Source: Dyella sp. RRB7
Lineage (GTDB): Bacteria > Pseudomonadota > Gammaproteobacteria > Xanthomonadales > Rhodanobacteraceae
Length of the DNA stretch: 64,000 nt
Direction of reading: 5' to 3'
Assembly: GCF_022761115.1 (NCBI RefSeq)
Contig: NZ_JAKWJS010000003.1
Span: 248,001 to 312,000 of the forward strand
The position numbers and the translations under genes were made by a program. Within the stretch, counting starts at the first letter, position 1. Every line of letters starts with the position of its first letter. Below are positions 29,080 through 37,701 of this stretch, one piece after another. The notes beneath the pieces were generated by a model. It saw only the letters and a program-made list of their open reading frames with translations. It did not search any database and was not told where the DNA came from.

Positions 29080-30534
29080 GTGAGCAAGCTTCCCCTGTGC
29101 CCCCTCGCCTTTGCCATCGCCGCCAGCGTCGCCACGGCGGCGACGGCAGCGAGCGCGCCCACCAGCCTTACCCTCTACCGCAGTGACGATGCCGCCCTGT
29201 TCAGCGCCGCCGACAACGGCAGCGTGCAGGCGGGCTATGCGGTGGCGCGCGAGCCGCGCCAGCTGCAGCTCAAGGCCGGCCTGCAGGACATCAGCCTCGG
29301 CGGACTGCCGCAATACCTGGACGCCGAAGCACTGGCACTAAGCGTCGAAGGCGGCGCCGCCAAGGTGGTTTCCCAGCGCCTGCGCCTGGGACAAGGCCAG
29401 AACGCCGCGCTCGGCAGCCTGATCGGCCAGCCGGTGGACGTACTGGCCACCAGCGGACAACCACTCGCCAGCGGCACTCTGCTGCGCGCCGGCGACGGCC
29501 TGCTGGTGCAGGATGCCTCGGGGCGCAGCAGCCTTATCCGCGAGTTCGCCGCCGTGCGCGCGCAGGGCAGCTTCCAGACCGGCTCCAGCCTGGAACTGCG
29601 CGTCGACGCCAGCCATGCCGGCACCGCCAGCGCCATCCTGAGCTATCCCACTGGCGGCCTGGGCTGGCGCGCCGCCTATGTCGGCACCCTGCAGCCGGGC
29701 AACAGCTGCAAGCTGCAATTCGAATCGCGCGCCAGCATCGCCAATCGCAGCGGCCGCGACTGGTCTGGCGTGCAGCTGACCCTGGTGGCGGGCGAGCCCC
29801 AGTTCGCCAAGCCCTCCGCACCGCGCCCGATGGCGGCGTACGCGGCGCGCGCGAAGGTGGACAGCGCCGAGTTGCCCGAGCAGTCCTCGCTCGCCGATTA
29901 CCGCACCTACGCCTTGCCCGCTCCGGTCGACCTCCCCGATGGCAGCGTGAGCCAGGTGCCGCTGTACGCGACGCGCACGCTCGACTGCGAACGCACCGCG
30001 CTCTACGAGAACGCCGGTGGCTGGGTACCACCCCAGCCGATGATCAACCGTGATTACGCGGCGGGCGGCAACAGCGCCATCGTGAGCACGCTGCAACTGC
30101 GTGCGTTCGACAGCCTCCCCACCGGCTATCTGCGCGTGCTGGCGGCCGACCGCCAGGGCACGCCGCAATTCATCGGCGAAGGCCGCATCAACGACACGCC
30201 CAAGGGCAGCGACGCGCACATCACGCTCGGCACGGCATTCGACTTGCGCGGCGAGCGTGAGCGCACCGCCTTCAACGTGGACAAGGCCGGCCGCACGCTC
30301 GACGAAGCCTTCCGCATCACGCTGACCAATGCCGGCGACAGCGCGCGCACGATCACCATCCGCGAACATCCCTCGCGCTGGCGCCAGTGGACGCTGGCAT
30401 CGTCCAGCCTCAAGCCCAGCCAGCAGACCACCGACACGCTGGAGTTCCAGGTGAACGTGCCTGCCGGCGGCAAGGCCACGCTGGATTACGCCGTGCATTA
30501 TCAGTGGACCGCGGAACAGCAGCCCCAGGACTGA
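29080..30534 (+). CDS. Exported DUF4139 domain protein
   Basis: 484-residue protein with an Ala-rich signal peptide (about residues 1-24). The body is mostly beta-strand-like. The C-terminal half carries the DUF4139 region (TGGLGWRAAYVGTL near residue 190, then NRSGRDWSGVQLTLVAGEP, and AFNVDKAGRTLDEAFRITL near 395). DUF4139 proteins are found from bacteria to eukaryotes with no established reaction; here it is presumably periplasmic. The GTG start has a perfect AAAGGAG 9 nt upstream. It stands alone, with its own upstream inverted repeat. Confidence 0.78.
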   Translation: MSKLPLCPLAFAIAASVATAATAASAPTSLTLYRSDDAALFSAADNGSVQAGYAVAREPRQLQLKAGLQDISLGGLPQYLDAEALALSVEGGAAKVVSQRLRLGQGQNAALGSLIGQPVDVLATSGQPLASGTLLRAGDGLLVQDASGRSSLIREFAAVRAQGSFQTGSSLELRVDASHAGTASAILSYPTGGLGWRAAYVGTLQPGNSCKLQFESRASIANRSGRDWSGVQLTLVAGEPQFAKPSAPRPMAAYAARAKVDSAELPEQSSLADYRTYALPAPVDLPDGSVSQVPLYATRTLDCERTALYENAGGWVPPQPMINRDYAAGGNSAIVSTLQLRAFDSLPTGYLRVLAADRQGTPQFIGEGRINDTPKGSDAHITLGTAFDLRGERERTAFNVDKAGRTLDEAFRITLTNAGDSARTITIREHPSRWRQWTLASSSLKPSQQTTDTLEFQVNVPAGGKATLDYAVHYQWTAEQQPQD

Positions 30535-30627
30535 GCAGCGCATAGGCGGCGAGGGAAAACAGCGGCCCGCAGCCGGGTTTGCTACTCTCGCCGCTCTCTT
30601 CTCATCCTCCAGCTCACGGGCCTGCCC

Positions 30628-31383
30628 ATGCTCAACGTCATCACGCACGACGCCATCACCGAGATCAACCTGGCGCGTCCGCCGGTCAATGCACTGAACA
30701 TCGACCTGCTGCGCGCCATCCGCGATGCCGTCGATGGCGCGCTTGCCGCCGGTGCGCGCGGCCTGGTGCTGTCGGGCGCCCCGGGCCTGTTCTCCGCAGG
30801 CGTGGACGTGCCGTCCCTGCTGGGCCGCGACCGCGATGGCGTGCGCGAGTTCTGGCGCGAATTCTTCCTCACCGGCTCGAAACTGGCCACCTCGCCGGTG
30901 CCCATCGTCGCCGCCATCACCGGCCACAGCCCGGCGGGCGGCGCGGTGCTGTCGCTGTTCTGCGACTACCGCGTGATGGCGGAAGGCCCGTTCCGCATCG
31001 GTCTCAACGAAGTGCAGGTGGGCCTGGTGGTGCCGGAGTCGATCCAGCTCGCGCTGCGCCGCATCGTGGGCCCCTATCGCGCCGAACGCCTGATGGTGGC
31101 CGGCGCGATGGTGGAATCAGCCGAGGCGCTGGCCTATGGCCTGGTGGACGAGCTCACCGGCGTGGAACAGGTCGTCACGCGCTCCATCCATTGGCTGCAG
31201 GGCATGCTGGCCCTGCCCTCCAACGCGATGCTGACCACGCGCGCCATCGCGCGAGCCGACCTTACCAGCGCATGGGCACACCCGGAGACGTTGCCGATCG
31301 ACCAGTTCATCGACGCCTACTTCCACCCGGAAACCCAGGCGGTGCTGCAGCAGCTGGTGGCGCGCCTCAAGAAGAAGGACTGA
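30628..31383 (+). CDS. Enoyl-CoA hydratase/isomerase family protein (crotonase fold)
   Basis: 251-residue crotonase-superfamily protein. It shows the N-terminal RPPVNALN, an oxyanion-hole segment FSAGVDVPSLL and SPAGGAVLSLFCDYRVM. The first oxyanion segment lacks the usual A-G-A-D. NEVQVGLVVPE is the position of the catalytic Glu in delta3,delta2-enoyl-CoA isomerases. Together these favour isomerase over hydratase activity, though not decisively. The stop is 1 nt from the convergent sulfurtransferase stop. It differs from the crotonase at 33964. Confidence 0.75.
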   Translation: MLNVITHDAITEINLARPPVNALNIDLLRAIRDAVDGALAAGARGLVLSGAPGLFSAGVDVPSLLGRDRDGVREFWREFFLTGSKLATSPVPIVAAITGHSPAGGAVLSLFCDYRVMAEGPFRIGLNEVQVGLVVPESIQLALRRIVGPYRAERLMVAGAMVESAEALAYGLVDELTGVEQVVTRSIHWLQGMLALPSNAMLTTRAIARADLTSAWAHPETLPIDQFIDAYFHPETQAVLQQLVARLKKKD

Positions 31384-31384
31384 G

Positions 31385-32254
31385 TCAGCCCTTGGCCACG
31401 GGGCGGCCCGGGGCACTGACCCAGCCGCTCCACGAGGGCGCATACAGCCGCGAGCCCGCCAGCCCGGCGTGCTCCATCGCCAGCAGGTTGTGGCACGCGG
31501 TCACGCCGGAGCCGCACATGTGCACCACGTCCTGCGGCGCATGCGTGCCGAGCAGTTCGAGGAACTCCCGGCGCAATACATCGGCAGGCTTGAAGCGGCC
31601 ATCCACGCCCAGGTTGTCGGAAAACGGCCGGTTCAACGCGCCCGGCACATGGCCGCCCACGCGATCGATCGGCTCCACCTCACCGCGATAGCGCGGCGCC
31701 GCGCGGGCGTCGAGCAACACCCGCTGCGGCACACCCAGCAACTGGGCGTGATCCAACAGATACTTCGTGGCATCGAAATGCAGCGTCACCTTGCTGGGCG
31801 TACGGACCACCTCGCCTGAGGCTACCGGCAATCCCGCCGCCAACCAGGCGGGATAACCACCATCCAGCACGGCGGCTTCACGCACGCCCGCCAGACGCAG
31901 CAGCCACCACAACCGCGCGGCAGCGAGCGAACCGCCAGCGGCGTCGTAACACACCAGTTGCAGGCCGGGCCGCCAACCCCAGCGAGACAAAACCTCGGAA
32001 AACGCCGTCTCCAGCGGCAATGGATGCCGACCCAGCCCTTCGGCCTGTCGCGAGAGATCGGAGAGGTCGCGGTCGAGGCTGGCGTATACCGCGCCGGGAA
32101 TATGTCCCTCGCGATAATCGCGCTCGCCCTTGGCGACATCCCGTTGGCCGTTGCCCGGCGCCATCAATTCAAAGCGACAATCGACGATAAGCACGGCGTC
32201 CACCGGCAACGCTGCCAGTTCATCGACCTCGATCAGCGTGGTCTTGAGGGTCAT
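31385..32254 (-). CDS. sseA: 3-mercaptopyruvate sulfurtransferase (tandem rhodanese)
   Basis: 289-residue protein with two rhodanese domains. The C-terminal active loop is CGSGVTA, characteristic of mercaptopyruvate rather than thiosulfate sulfurtransferases. The N-terminal inactive domain has DCRFEL and GHIPGAVYASLD; the linker region has VLLDARAAPRYRGEVEP, and GHVPGALN precedes the active domain. It transfers sulfur from 3-mercaptopyruvate to thiols or cyanide. It is the last gene of an ATGA-coupled series with the Nudix and DUF1289 genes. Confidence 0.9.
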   Translation of the reverse strand: MTLKTTLIEVDELAALPVDAVLIVDCRFELMAPGNGQRDVAKGERDYREGHIPGAVYASLDRDLSDLSRQAEGLGRHPLPLETAFSEVLSRWGWRPGLQLVCYDAAGGSLAAARLWWLLRLAGVREAAVLDGGYPAWLAAGLPVASGEVVRTPSKVTLHFDATKYLLDHAQLLGVPQRVLLDARAAPRYRGEVEPIDRVGGHVPGALNRPFSDNLGVDGRFKPADVLRREFLELLGTHAPQDVVHMCGSGVTACHNLLAMEHAGLAGSRLYAPSWSGWVSAPGRPVAKG

Positions 32255-32856
32255 GTGCGCCCCAGCCTCTGCAGCAGATTGAACACCATGGCGGCGGTGG
32301 CGCCCCAGATGCGATGGCCGCCGTGCACGAACTCCACCATGTCGCGGCGATGCCCGCGGAACTCCATGGTGTAGCGACGCAGGTTGGCCGGATCAAGGAA
32401 GAACGACAGCGGCACTTCGAACACCTCGGCCACTTCGGCCGGCGCCGGGTACAGTCGCGCCTCCGGGTCGATGCGCGCCACCACCGGGGTAATGCAGTAG
32501 CCGCTCACGGTCTCGAAACGGTCGAGGAAACCCAGCGGCGTCACCAGCTTGCGCGCCAGTCCGATCTCCTCTTCGCTCTCGCGCAGCGCGGTAGCGACCG
32601 CGTCGGCGTCATCCGGATCGGTACGCCCGCCCGGAAACGCCACCTGGCCCGCGTGGTCCTGCAGGTGATCGGTACGCACGGTCAGCACCAGGCGCGGCTG
32701 TACGCCCTCGCGCAGGCCGACCAGCACCGCCGCCGGGCGCCGGGGCACGTTGCCCAGCAGCTCCGCCATGTCTTTGTGGTTCCAGCCTGCGCCGGTCGGC
32801 GGCGACGACAGCGGCAGCAAGGCGGAGCCAAGCTCGGTGAGCACTTCACCCATCAC
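32251..32856 (-). CDS. nudL: Nudix hydrolase, CoA pyrophosphatase NudL-like
   Basis: 201-residue Nudix protein. The UPF0035/NudL signature LTVRTDHLQDHAGQVAFPGG precedes the Nudix box RTDPDD...LRESEEEIGL, which keeps the R-E-x-x-E-E core. These enzymes split CoA into phosphopantetheine and 3',5'-ADP. The start overlaps the DUF1289 stop and the stop overlaps sseA, both as ATGA. Confidence 0.88.
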   Translation of the reverse strand: MMGEVLTELGSALLPLSSPPTGAGWNHKDMAELLGNVPRRPAAVLVGLREGVQPRLVLTVRTDHLQDHAGQVAFPGGRTDPDDADAVATALRESEEEIGLARKLVTPLGFLDRFETVSGYCITPVVARIDPEARLYPAPAEVAEVFEVPLSFFLDPANLRRYTMEFRGHRRDMVEFVHGGHRIWGATAAMVFNLLQRLGRT

Positions 32857-33044
32857 GGAAGCTTGCGCGCAGGAAGCACATCGCGCATGACGCGAAGACG
32901 CTCGCCGTCATCCATGCCGCGCCAGCGGGCAATCTCATCGCCGGTGCGCAGGCAACCGATACAGTAACCACGCGCATCGAGCCGGCAGATACCGATGCAG
33001 GGCGAAAGGGCGACAGGAGGCGTTGGGACAGGATCGTTGGGCAT
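32853..33044 (-). CDS. DUF1289 protein, small Cys-rich
   Basis: 63-residue protein. After a Pro-rich N-terminus comes the DUF1289 motif SPCIGICRLDARGYCIGCLR, with four cysteines spaced like a metal-binding knuckle, and a conserved W-R/M-R-D tail. Function unknown; this family often sits next to metabolic or Fe-S genes. The ATG at 33044 has GGGG upstream; ATGs at 33053 and 33056 would add 3-4 residues. The frame open to 33179 overlaps the FKBP gene and is rejected. Confidence 0.75.
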   Translation of the reverse strand: MPNDPVPTPPVALSPCIGICRLDARGYCIGCLRTGDEIARWRGMDDGERLRVMRDVLPARKLP

Positions 33045-33093
33045 GAGCCCCATCATGCTAGCCGATTCCCTGCCGCTCGGCAGCGGTACTGCA

Positions 33094-33810
33094 TCAAGGC
33101 TGGCGGACGTCGAGCAACTCGATTTCGAACACCAGCGCCTCGTTGGGCCCGATGCGTGGCAGCGCCCCATGCGCGCCATAGGCGAGCTGGGGCGGAATCA
33201 CCACCTTCCAGCGGTCACCCACGTGCATGCGGGGAATCACGTCCTGCCAGCCGGGAATCACCTTGTCGACCTCGAAGTGCACCGGCGCACCACGCGCCCA
33301 GGTACTGTCGAACTCGGTGCCATCCACCAGCATGCCGCGGTAATTGACCGTGACCATGCTGGTGACGGTCGGGCTGCTCTGGCCATCGCCCTTCTTGATC
33401 ACCGCATACTGGATGCCCGACGGCAGCTGGATCACGCCCGGCTGCTGCCGATTGCGGTCCATGTAGTCGGCGCTCTTGCGCGCGTTGGCCTCGGCGATGC
33501 GCTTGAACTCCGCCATAGCGGCGGAGTGCATCTGCTGGTCGAGCCGCTGCAGCTGGTCATGCATGTCCTGCATGGACACCGAAGGACGCTTCTTGGCATA
33601 GGCGTCCTGGATCGCCCGCTGCAGCGTGGGGATATCGATATCCGGATCGCCGTTGGCGAACTGGCTGCCGATCTGATAGCCGATGGCATAGGACAGCTTG
33701 GCCTTGTCGAGCTTGCCCGATGCGGCATCCGGCGATGCGGCGCCGTCCTGCGCATGCACTGACGCACCCCACAGCAAGATGCCCAGAGCCAGCCAACGCA
33801 GTTGTGCCAT
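33094..33810 (-). CDS. FKBP-type peptidyl-prolyl isomerase (FkpA-like, periplasmic)
   Basis: 238-residue protein with a signal peptide (ending SVHA-QDG, about residue 20). A helical dimerisation domain follows (about 33-120, KLSYAIGYQIGSQFANG), then a C-terminal FKBP domain with VTVNYRGMLVDGTEFDST, IPGWQDVIPRMHVGDRWKVVIP and LVFEIELLDV. It is a periplasmic folding helper like FkpA or Mip (family knowledge). The ATG at 33810 is chosen for GGAG upstream; an ATG 4 codons earlier (33822) is possible. It leads the four-gene DUF1289-nudL-sseA operon. Confidence 0.9.
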   Translation of the reverse strand: MAQLRWLALGILLWGASVHAQDGAASPDAASGKLDKAKLSYAIGYQIGSQFANGDPDIDIPTLQRAIQDAYAKKRPSVSMQDMHDQLQRLDQQMHSAAMAEFKRIAEANARKSADYMDRNRQQPGVIQLPSGIQYAVIKKGDGQSSPTVTSMVTVNYRGMLVDGTEFDSTWARGAPVHFEVDKVIPGWQDVIPRMHVGDRWKVVIPPQLAYGAHGALPRIGPNEALVFEIELLDVRQP

Positions 33811-33963
33811 GCCTATCTCCATTGAAACCGGTACTCCACCATCGTAAGCGGTCCGGGCCCGTCGTGCAGCGAACACCGGACAACCCGGCATCCCAGCTGA
33901 GAACGCCAGGGGCCGCAAAGGTTCCCGCTGCTACCATGTGCGTTTTGTTGCCGGAGTGAAGTC

Positions 33964-34746
33964 ATGGCCTATCGGAACCTGGAAATCACCCATCGCGGCG
34001 CGGTGCGCACGATCACCGTCAACCGCCCGGACAAGCTCAATGCGCTCAATCGCGACACGATCAATGAACTCACCCTGGCCTTCAACCAGGCCGCGCAGGA
34101 TGACGACGTCCGCGTGGTCGTGCTGACCGGCGCGGGCGAAAAAGCTTTCGTGGCGGGCGCCGATATCTCGGAGATGAACGGATACACACCGGTGCAGGCG
34201 CAGGGCTTCTCGCGGGCCGGCCAGCAACTGATGAGCCGGGTCGAACGCCTGGGCAAGCCGGTGATCGCCCGCATCCAGGGCTTCGCACTCGGCGGTGGCA
34301 TGGAGCTGGCCATGTGCTGCCATCTGCGCGTGGCCAGCGAGAAGGCGAAATTCGGCCAGCCGGAAATCAACCTCGGGCTGGTCCCGGGCTTCGGCGGCAC
34401 CCAGCGCCTGCTGCGGCTGGCCGGCCGCGGCGCCGCGCTGGAGCTGTGCCTGACCGGCGCCCCCATCAGCGCCCAGCGCGCCTATGAGCTGGGCGTGGTG
34501 ACCCGCGTGGTGGCGCCCGAGGTGCTGGACGAGGCGGTGAATGCGCTAGCCGACCAGTTGGCCGTAGCGGCGCCGCTGGCGGCGGCCGGCATCCTGGACG
34601 CCGTGTTGCAGGGCGGCGAAGCATCCATCGACCAGGGCCTGGAGTTCGAGACCCAGGCGTTCGCCCTTGCCTTCTCCACCGAAGACATGCGTGAGGGTAC
34701 CAGCGCGTTCCTGGAGAAGCGCAAGGCAACCTTCAAGGGGCGCTAA
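33964..34746 (+). CDS. Enoyl-CoA hydratase
   Basis: 260-residue crotonase. It has NRPDKLNALN, the oxyanion-hole motif AFVAGADISEM, and GFALGGGMELAMCCHLRVAS. The two hydratase glutamates lie in the ELA segment and in GQPEINLGLVPGFGGTQRL. All canonical hydratase residues are present, in contrast to the crotonase at 30628. It probably hydrates short-chain trans-2-enoyl-CoA in beta-oxidation or a related pathway. It is transcribed alone, with GCCGGAG before the ATG, and divergent from the FKBP operon. Confidence 0.9.
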   Translation: MAYRNLEITHRGAVRTITVNRPDKLNALNRDTINELTLAFNQAAQDDDVRVVVLTGAGEKAFVAGADISEMNGYTPVQAQGFSRAGQQLMSRVERLGKPVIARIQGFALGGGMELAMCCHLRVASEKAKFGQPEINLGLVPGFGGTQRLLRLAGRGAALELCLTGAPISAQRAYELGVVTRVVAPEVLDEAVNALADQLAVAAPLAAAGILDAVLQGGEASIDQGLEFETQAFALAFSTEDMREGTSAFLEKRKATFKGR

Positions 34747-34792
34747 GAGCAAGAGCCGCGTGCTTGATTTTGATCGCGGCCAGACGCCGCGA

Positions 34793-35704
34793 TCAGTGCC
34801 CGCCCCGATATTTTTTCTCGCCCGCGGTGACCGCCAGATCCAGCCGGTTCTCCGGCGGCGCCAGCGGGCAGGTGGCATACGGGGTGAATGCGCAGGGCGG
34901 GTTGTAGGCGCGATTGAAATCCAGCACCACCTTGCCGTCCTTGGGCAGCTCGGCATACAGGAAACGGGCCGCGCCGTAGGTTTCATGGCCCGAGGTGCGA
35001 TCGGCGATCACGAAGAACAGCGAGTCCGGTTCTTCCTGGATCGGCATCAGTTCATAGGTGTGGCCATCGCGATGGAACACCGCCTTGCCCGGCACCTTCT
35101 CCTTGTTGATCGTGCCCAGCACCGAGCCGATTTCCAGCTCGTGCGGCGGATCGAACGGCACCCAGTCGGCCACGATGCGCCATGACGGGTCCGCCGGGTA
35201 GTAATCCAGGCCGAGGAAGTGCGTGCGCGTCTGGGCGTTGCTGTCCTTCACGCGCAGCGCCTTGCGGCCGTCGCGGTCGATGACGAAGAAGTTCGCCGAA
35301 CCGAAGGCCACCGTGGTAGGCGTACCCTCGCCGGCATGCGCATCGTCAAGCAGGGTGGCCTCAGTCACCGCCTTGCCATCGACGGTAGCGCCGCTGTTCT
35401 TGTCCAGCACGAGGTGCAGCGCGCCGTCCTTGGACAAGGTCACCACACCCAGGTGCGCCGGGCCGACCTTCAGCACGATGTCGTTGTCGGCGGCGCTGCC
35501 AATGCGATTGGCGCCATCCTTCAGCCATTCCAGGCCGACCAGGCTCAGCCAGCCGTTGGGCGCGGTGAGATTCGCCAGGCGCTTGTGCTGCCACTGCTGG
35601 TTCTGCTGGGAAAAATCGGCCGCCGTAGCGGTGTTGGTGGTCTGGGCGTGCACGGCGGCAACTCCAAAGCTCAAGGCGATAGCAAGAACGGTGGTACGCA
35701 ACAT
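34793..35704 (-). CDS. Exported DUF1684 protein
   Basis: 303-residue protein with a signal peptide (ending AVHA, about residue 21). The DUF1684 domain fills the rest: NGWLSLVGLEWLKDGANRIG near the N-terminus, then DLYRP-equivalent DNAQTRTHFLGLDYYP, and the conserved end DFNRAYNPPCAFTPYATCPLAPPENRL. Function unknown; the family is also found in cytoplasmic forms. The ATG at 35704 gives the signal peptide, whereas the frame to 35761 does not. It is downstream of mutL with a gap of about 73 bp. Confidence 0.8.
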   Translation of the reverse strand: MLRTTVLAIALSFGVAAVHAQTTNTATAADFSQQNQQWQHKRLANLTAPNGWLSLVGLEWLKDGANRIGSAADNDIVLKVGPAHLGVVTLSKDGALHLVLDKNSGATVDGKAVTEATLLDDAHAGEGTPTTVAFGSANFFVIDRDGRKALRVKDSNAQTRTHFLGLDYYPADPSWRIVADWVPFDPPHELEIGSVLGTINKEKVPGKAVFHRDGHTYELMPIQEEPDSLFFVIADRTSGHETYGAARFLYAELPKDGKVVLDFNRAYNPPCAFTPYATCPLAPPENRLDLAVTAGEKKYRGGH

Positions 35705-35777
35705 GGCAGGCCCCGTCGGAATCGAAGTCCGAGTATGGACGTCCATTTGCCGGCATGGCAAGCGCGGCAGGGAATAC

Positions 35778-37619
35778 TCAACGACCGCGCATGAACAACC
35801 TGTCCAGCTCCGGCAGGCTCAGTTGCGTCCAGGTGGGGCGGCCGTGGTTGCACTGGCCGGAGCGCTCGGTGGCTTCCATCTCGCGCAACAGGGCGTTCAT
35901 TTCCGGAAGGGTGAGGCGACGGCCGGCGCGCACCGAGCCGTGACAGGCCATGGTGGAAAGCAGTTCGTTCTCCAGCTCCTGCAGGCGCCGCGAACTGCCG
36001 TGCTGGGCCAGCTCGGCCAGCACGTCGCGACACAGCTGCGCGACATCCGCGCCTTCCAGCAGGGCCGGAATACGCCGCACCACCACGCCCGAAGGGCCAC
36101 TGCGCGACAGCTCCAGCCCCCACTCGGCCAGAGCCTCGGCATGCTCTTCGGCGGCGGCGGCCTCCTTCGCACTCACCGCCAGGCTCAACGGCACCAGCAG
36201 CATCTGCGAACGCAGGTTGCTGCAGGCGCGGCCGGCCTTGAGCTTCTCGTAGGTGATGCGCTCATGCGCCGCGTGCATGTCCACCAGGATCAGGCCATGC
36301 GCATTCTCGGCCAGGATGTAGATGCTCTTGAGCTGCGCGATGGCGAAGCCCAGCGGGGGCGCCTCATCGTCTGCCACCTCGGGCATGGGCGTGTTCGCCG
36401 CAAGCGCCAGCGACGCCGGATTCGCCACGGGCTCACCCAACAAGGCGGCATAGCCCGCCAGCGGCTCATCGCGCACGCCAAGGCTGAGCCGGCTCTGGCT
36501 GAAGGCATTGGGCCACGCCGGCGCGGCGGCGGGCGCCGCGGCATACGCCACGCCATGGGACGACAGCGCTGCCGTGTTCACCGGCTCGGCAACGGACAGG
36601 CCCACCTGCCCCGCTCGCGTCTGCGCCAACGCCTCATGCAGGGTGCGGAACAGGAAATCGTGCACCAGGCGCTGCTCGCGGAAGCGCACTTCGTGCTTGG
36701 CCGGATGCACGTTGACGTCCACGCCGGCCGGATCGAGTTCCAGATAAAGCACGAATGCCGGGTGACGCCCGTGGAACAGCACGTCGGCATAGGCCTGGCG
36801 CACCGCATGCGCCACCACGCGGTCGCGCACCAGGCGGCCGTTGACGTAGAAATACTGCGAGTCGGCCTGCGATCGCGACGCCGTGGGCAACCCTACCCAA
36901 CCGGACAGATGCAAGCCCGCCGCCGCATGATCGATGCGCAGGCTTTGCGTGGGGAAATCCTCCCCCAGCACTTCGGCCACGCGCTGCAGGGCGGCGCTTT
37001 CGTCCCGCGCCGCCTTGAGGATGCGCACGGGCTTGCCGTTGTGGCTCAGGCGGAACTCGACCGATCCGCGCGCCAGCGCCAACGACTTGAGCAGGTCGTC
37101 GATATGCGCGAATTCGGTGCGTTCGGCGCGGAGGAACTTGCGTCGGGCCGGCACGTTGTAGAACAGGTCGCGCACTTCCACGCTGCTGCCCTGCGGATGC
37201 TGGGCGGGTCGGGCCGCCTGCACCTTGCCGCCATCCACTTCGATGCGGAACGCGGTGTCATGTCCCTGTGCACGGGAAGTCAGCGCAAAGCGCGCCACCG
37301 ACGATACCGACGCCAGCGCCTCGCCGCGAAAGCCCATGCTGGCGACATGTTCAAGATCATCAAAGCTGCCGATCTTGCTGGTGGCATGCGAGGCCACGGC
37401 CAGCTTGAGTTCGTCCGGCACGATGCCGCAGCCGTCGTCGCGTACGCGGATCAGGCGCGCGCCACCTTGTTCGATATCCACCTCGATACGGGTGGCGCCG
37501 GCATCGAGGCTGTTCTCGACCAGTTCCTTGACCACCGACGACGGCCGTTCGATGACTTCGCCGGCGGCAATCTGGTTGATGAGTTCGGGGGGGAGAGGGC
37601 GGATCACAGGCATCGGCAA
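35778..37619 (-). CDS. mutL: DNA mismatch repair protein MutL
   Basis: 613-residue GHKL ATPase. The N-terminal motifs are [33 protein letters not shown] and GFRGEALAS. The C-terminal domain carries [12 protein letters not shown] (about residue 447), a D-x-H-A-x2-E-x4-E endonuclease-type motif in which the usual Gln is Met. This suggests a nicking MutL unlike the E. coli type. It is third in the conserved nnr-tsaE-amiC-mutL order. A terminator-like hairpin separates it from amiC. Confidence 0.95.
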   Translation of the reverse strand: MPMPVIRPLPPELINQIAAGEVIERPSSVVKELVENSLDAGATRIEVDIEQGGARLIRVRDDGCGIVPDELKLAVASHATSKIGSFDDLEHVASMGFRGEALASVSSVARFALTSRAQGHDTAFRIEVDGGKVQAARPAQHPQGSSVEVRDLFYNVPARRKFLRAERTEFAHIDDLLKSLALARGSVEFRLSHNGKPVRILKAARDESAALQRVAEVLGEDFPTQSLRIDHAAAGLHLSGWVGLPTASRSQADSQYFYVNGRLVRDRVVAHAVRQAYADVLFHGRHPAFVLYLELDPAGVDVNVHPAKHEVRFREQRLVHDFLFRTLHEALAQTRAGQVGLSVAEPVNTAALSSHGVAYAAAPAAAPAWPNAFSQSRLSLGVRDEPLAGYAALLGEPVANPASLALAANTPMPEVADDEAPPLGFAIAQLKSIYILAENAHGLILVDMHAAHERITYEKLKAGRACSNLRSQMLLVPLSLAVSAKEAAAAEEHAEALAEWGLELSRSGPSGVVVRRIPALLEGADVAQLCRDVLAELAQHGSSRRLQELENELLSTMACHGSVRAGRRLTLPEMNALLREMEATERSGQCNHGRPTWTQLSLPELDRLFMRGR

Positions 37620-37644
37620 AGCTTAGAGCCTGGGCCGGCCGGAC

Positions 37645-37677
37645 GAAAGTAAAAGCGCCGCCTCCAGGGCAGCGCTT
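37645..37677 (-). terminator. Terminator-like hairpin between amiC and mutL
   Basis: On the minus strand AAGCGCTGCC pairs with GGCGGCGCTT (10 bp, one U-G, loop CTGGA), followed by TTACTTTC. The T-run is interrupted, so partial read-through into mutL is likely. Confidence 0.55.
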
Positions 37678-37701
37678 CGGTCCAGAAGCCTGGGAGACGT
37701 G

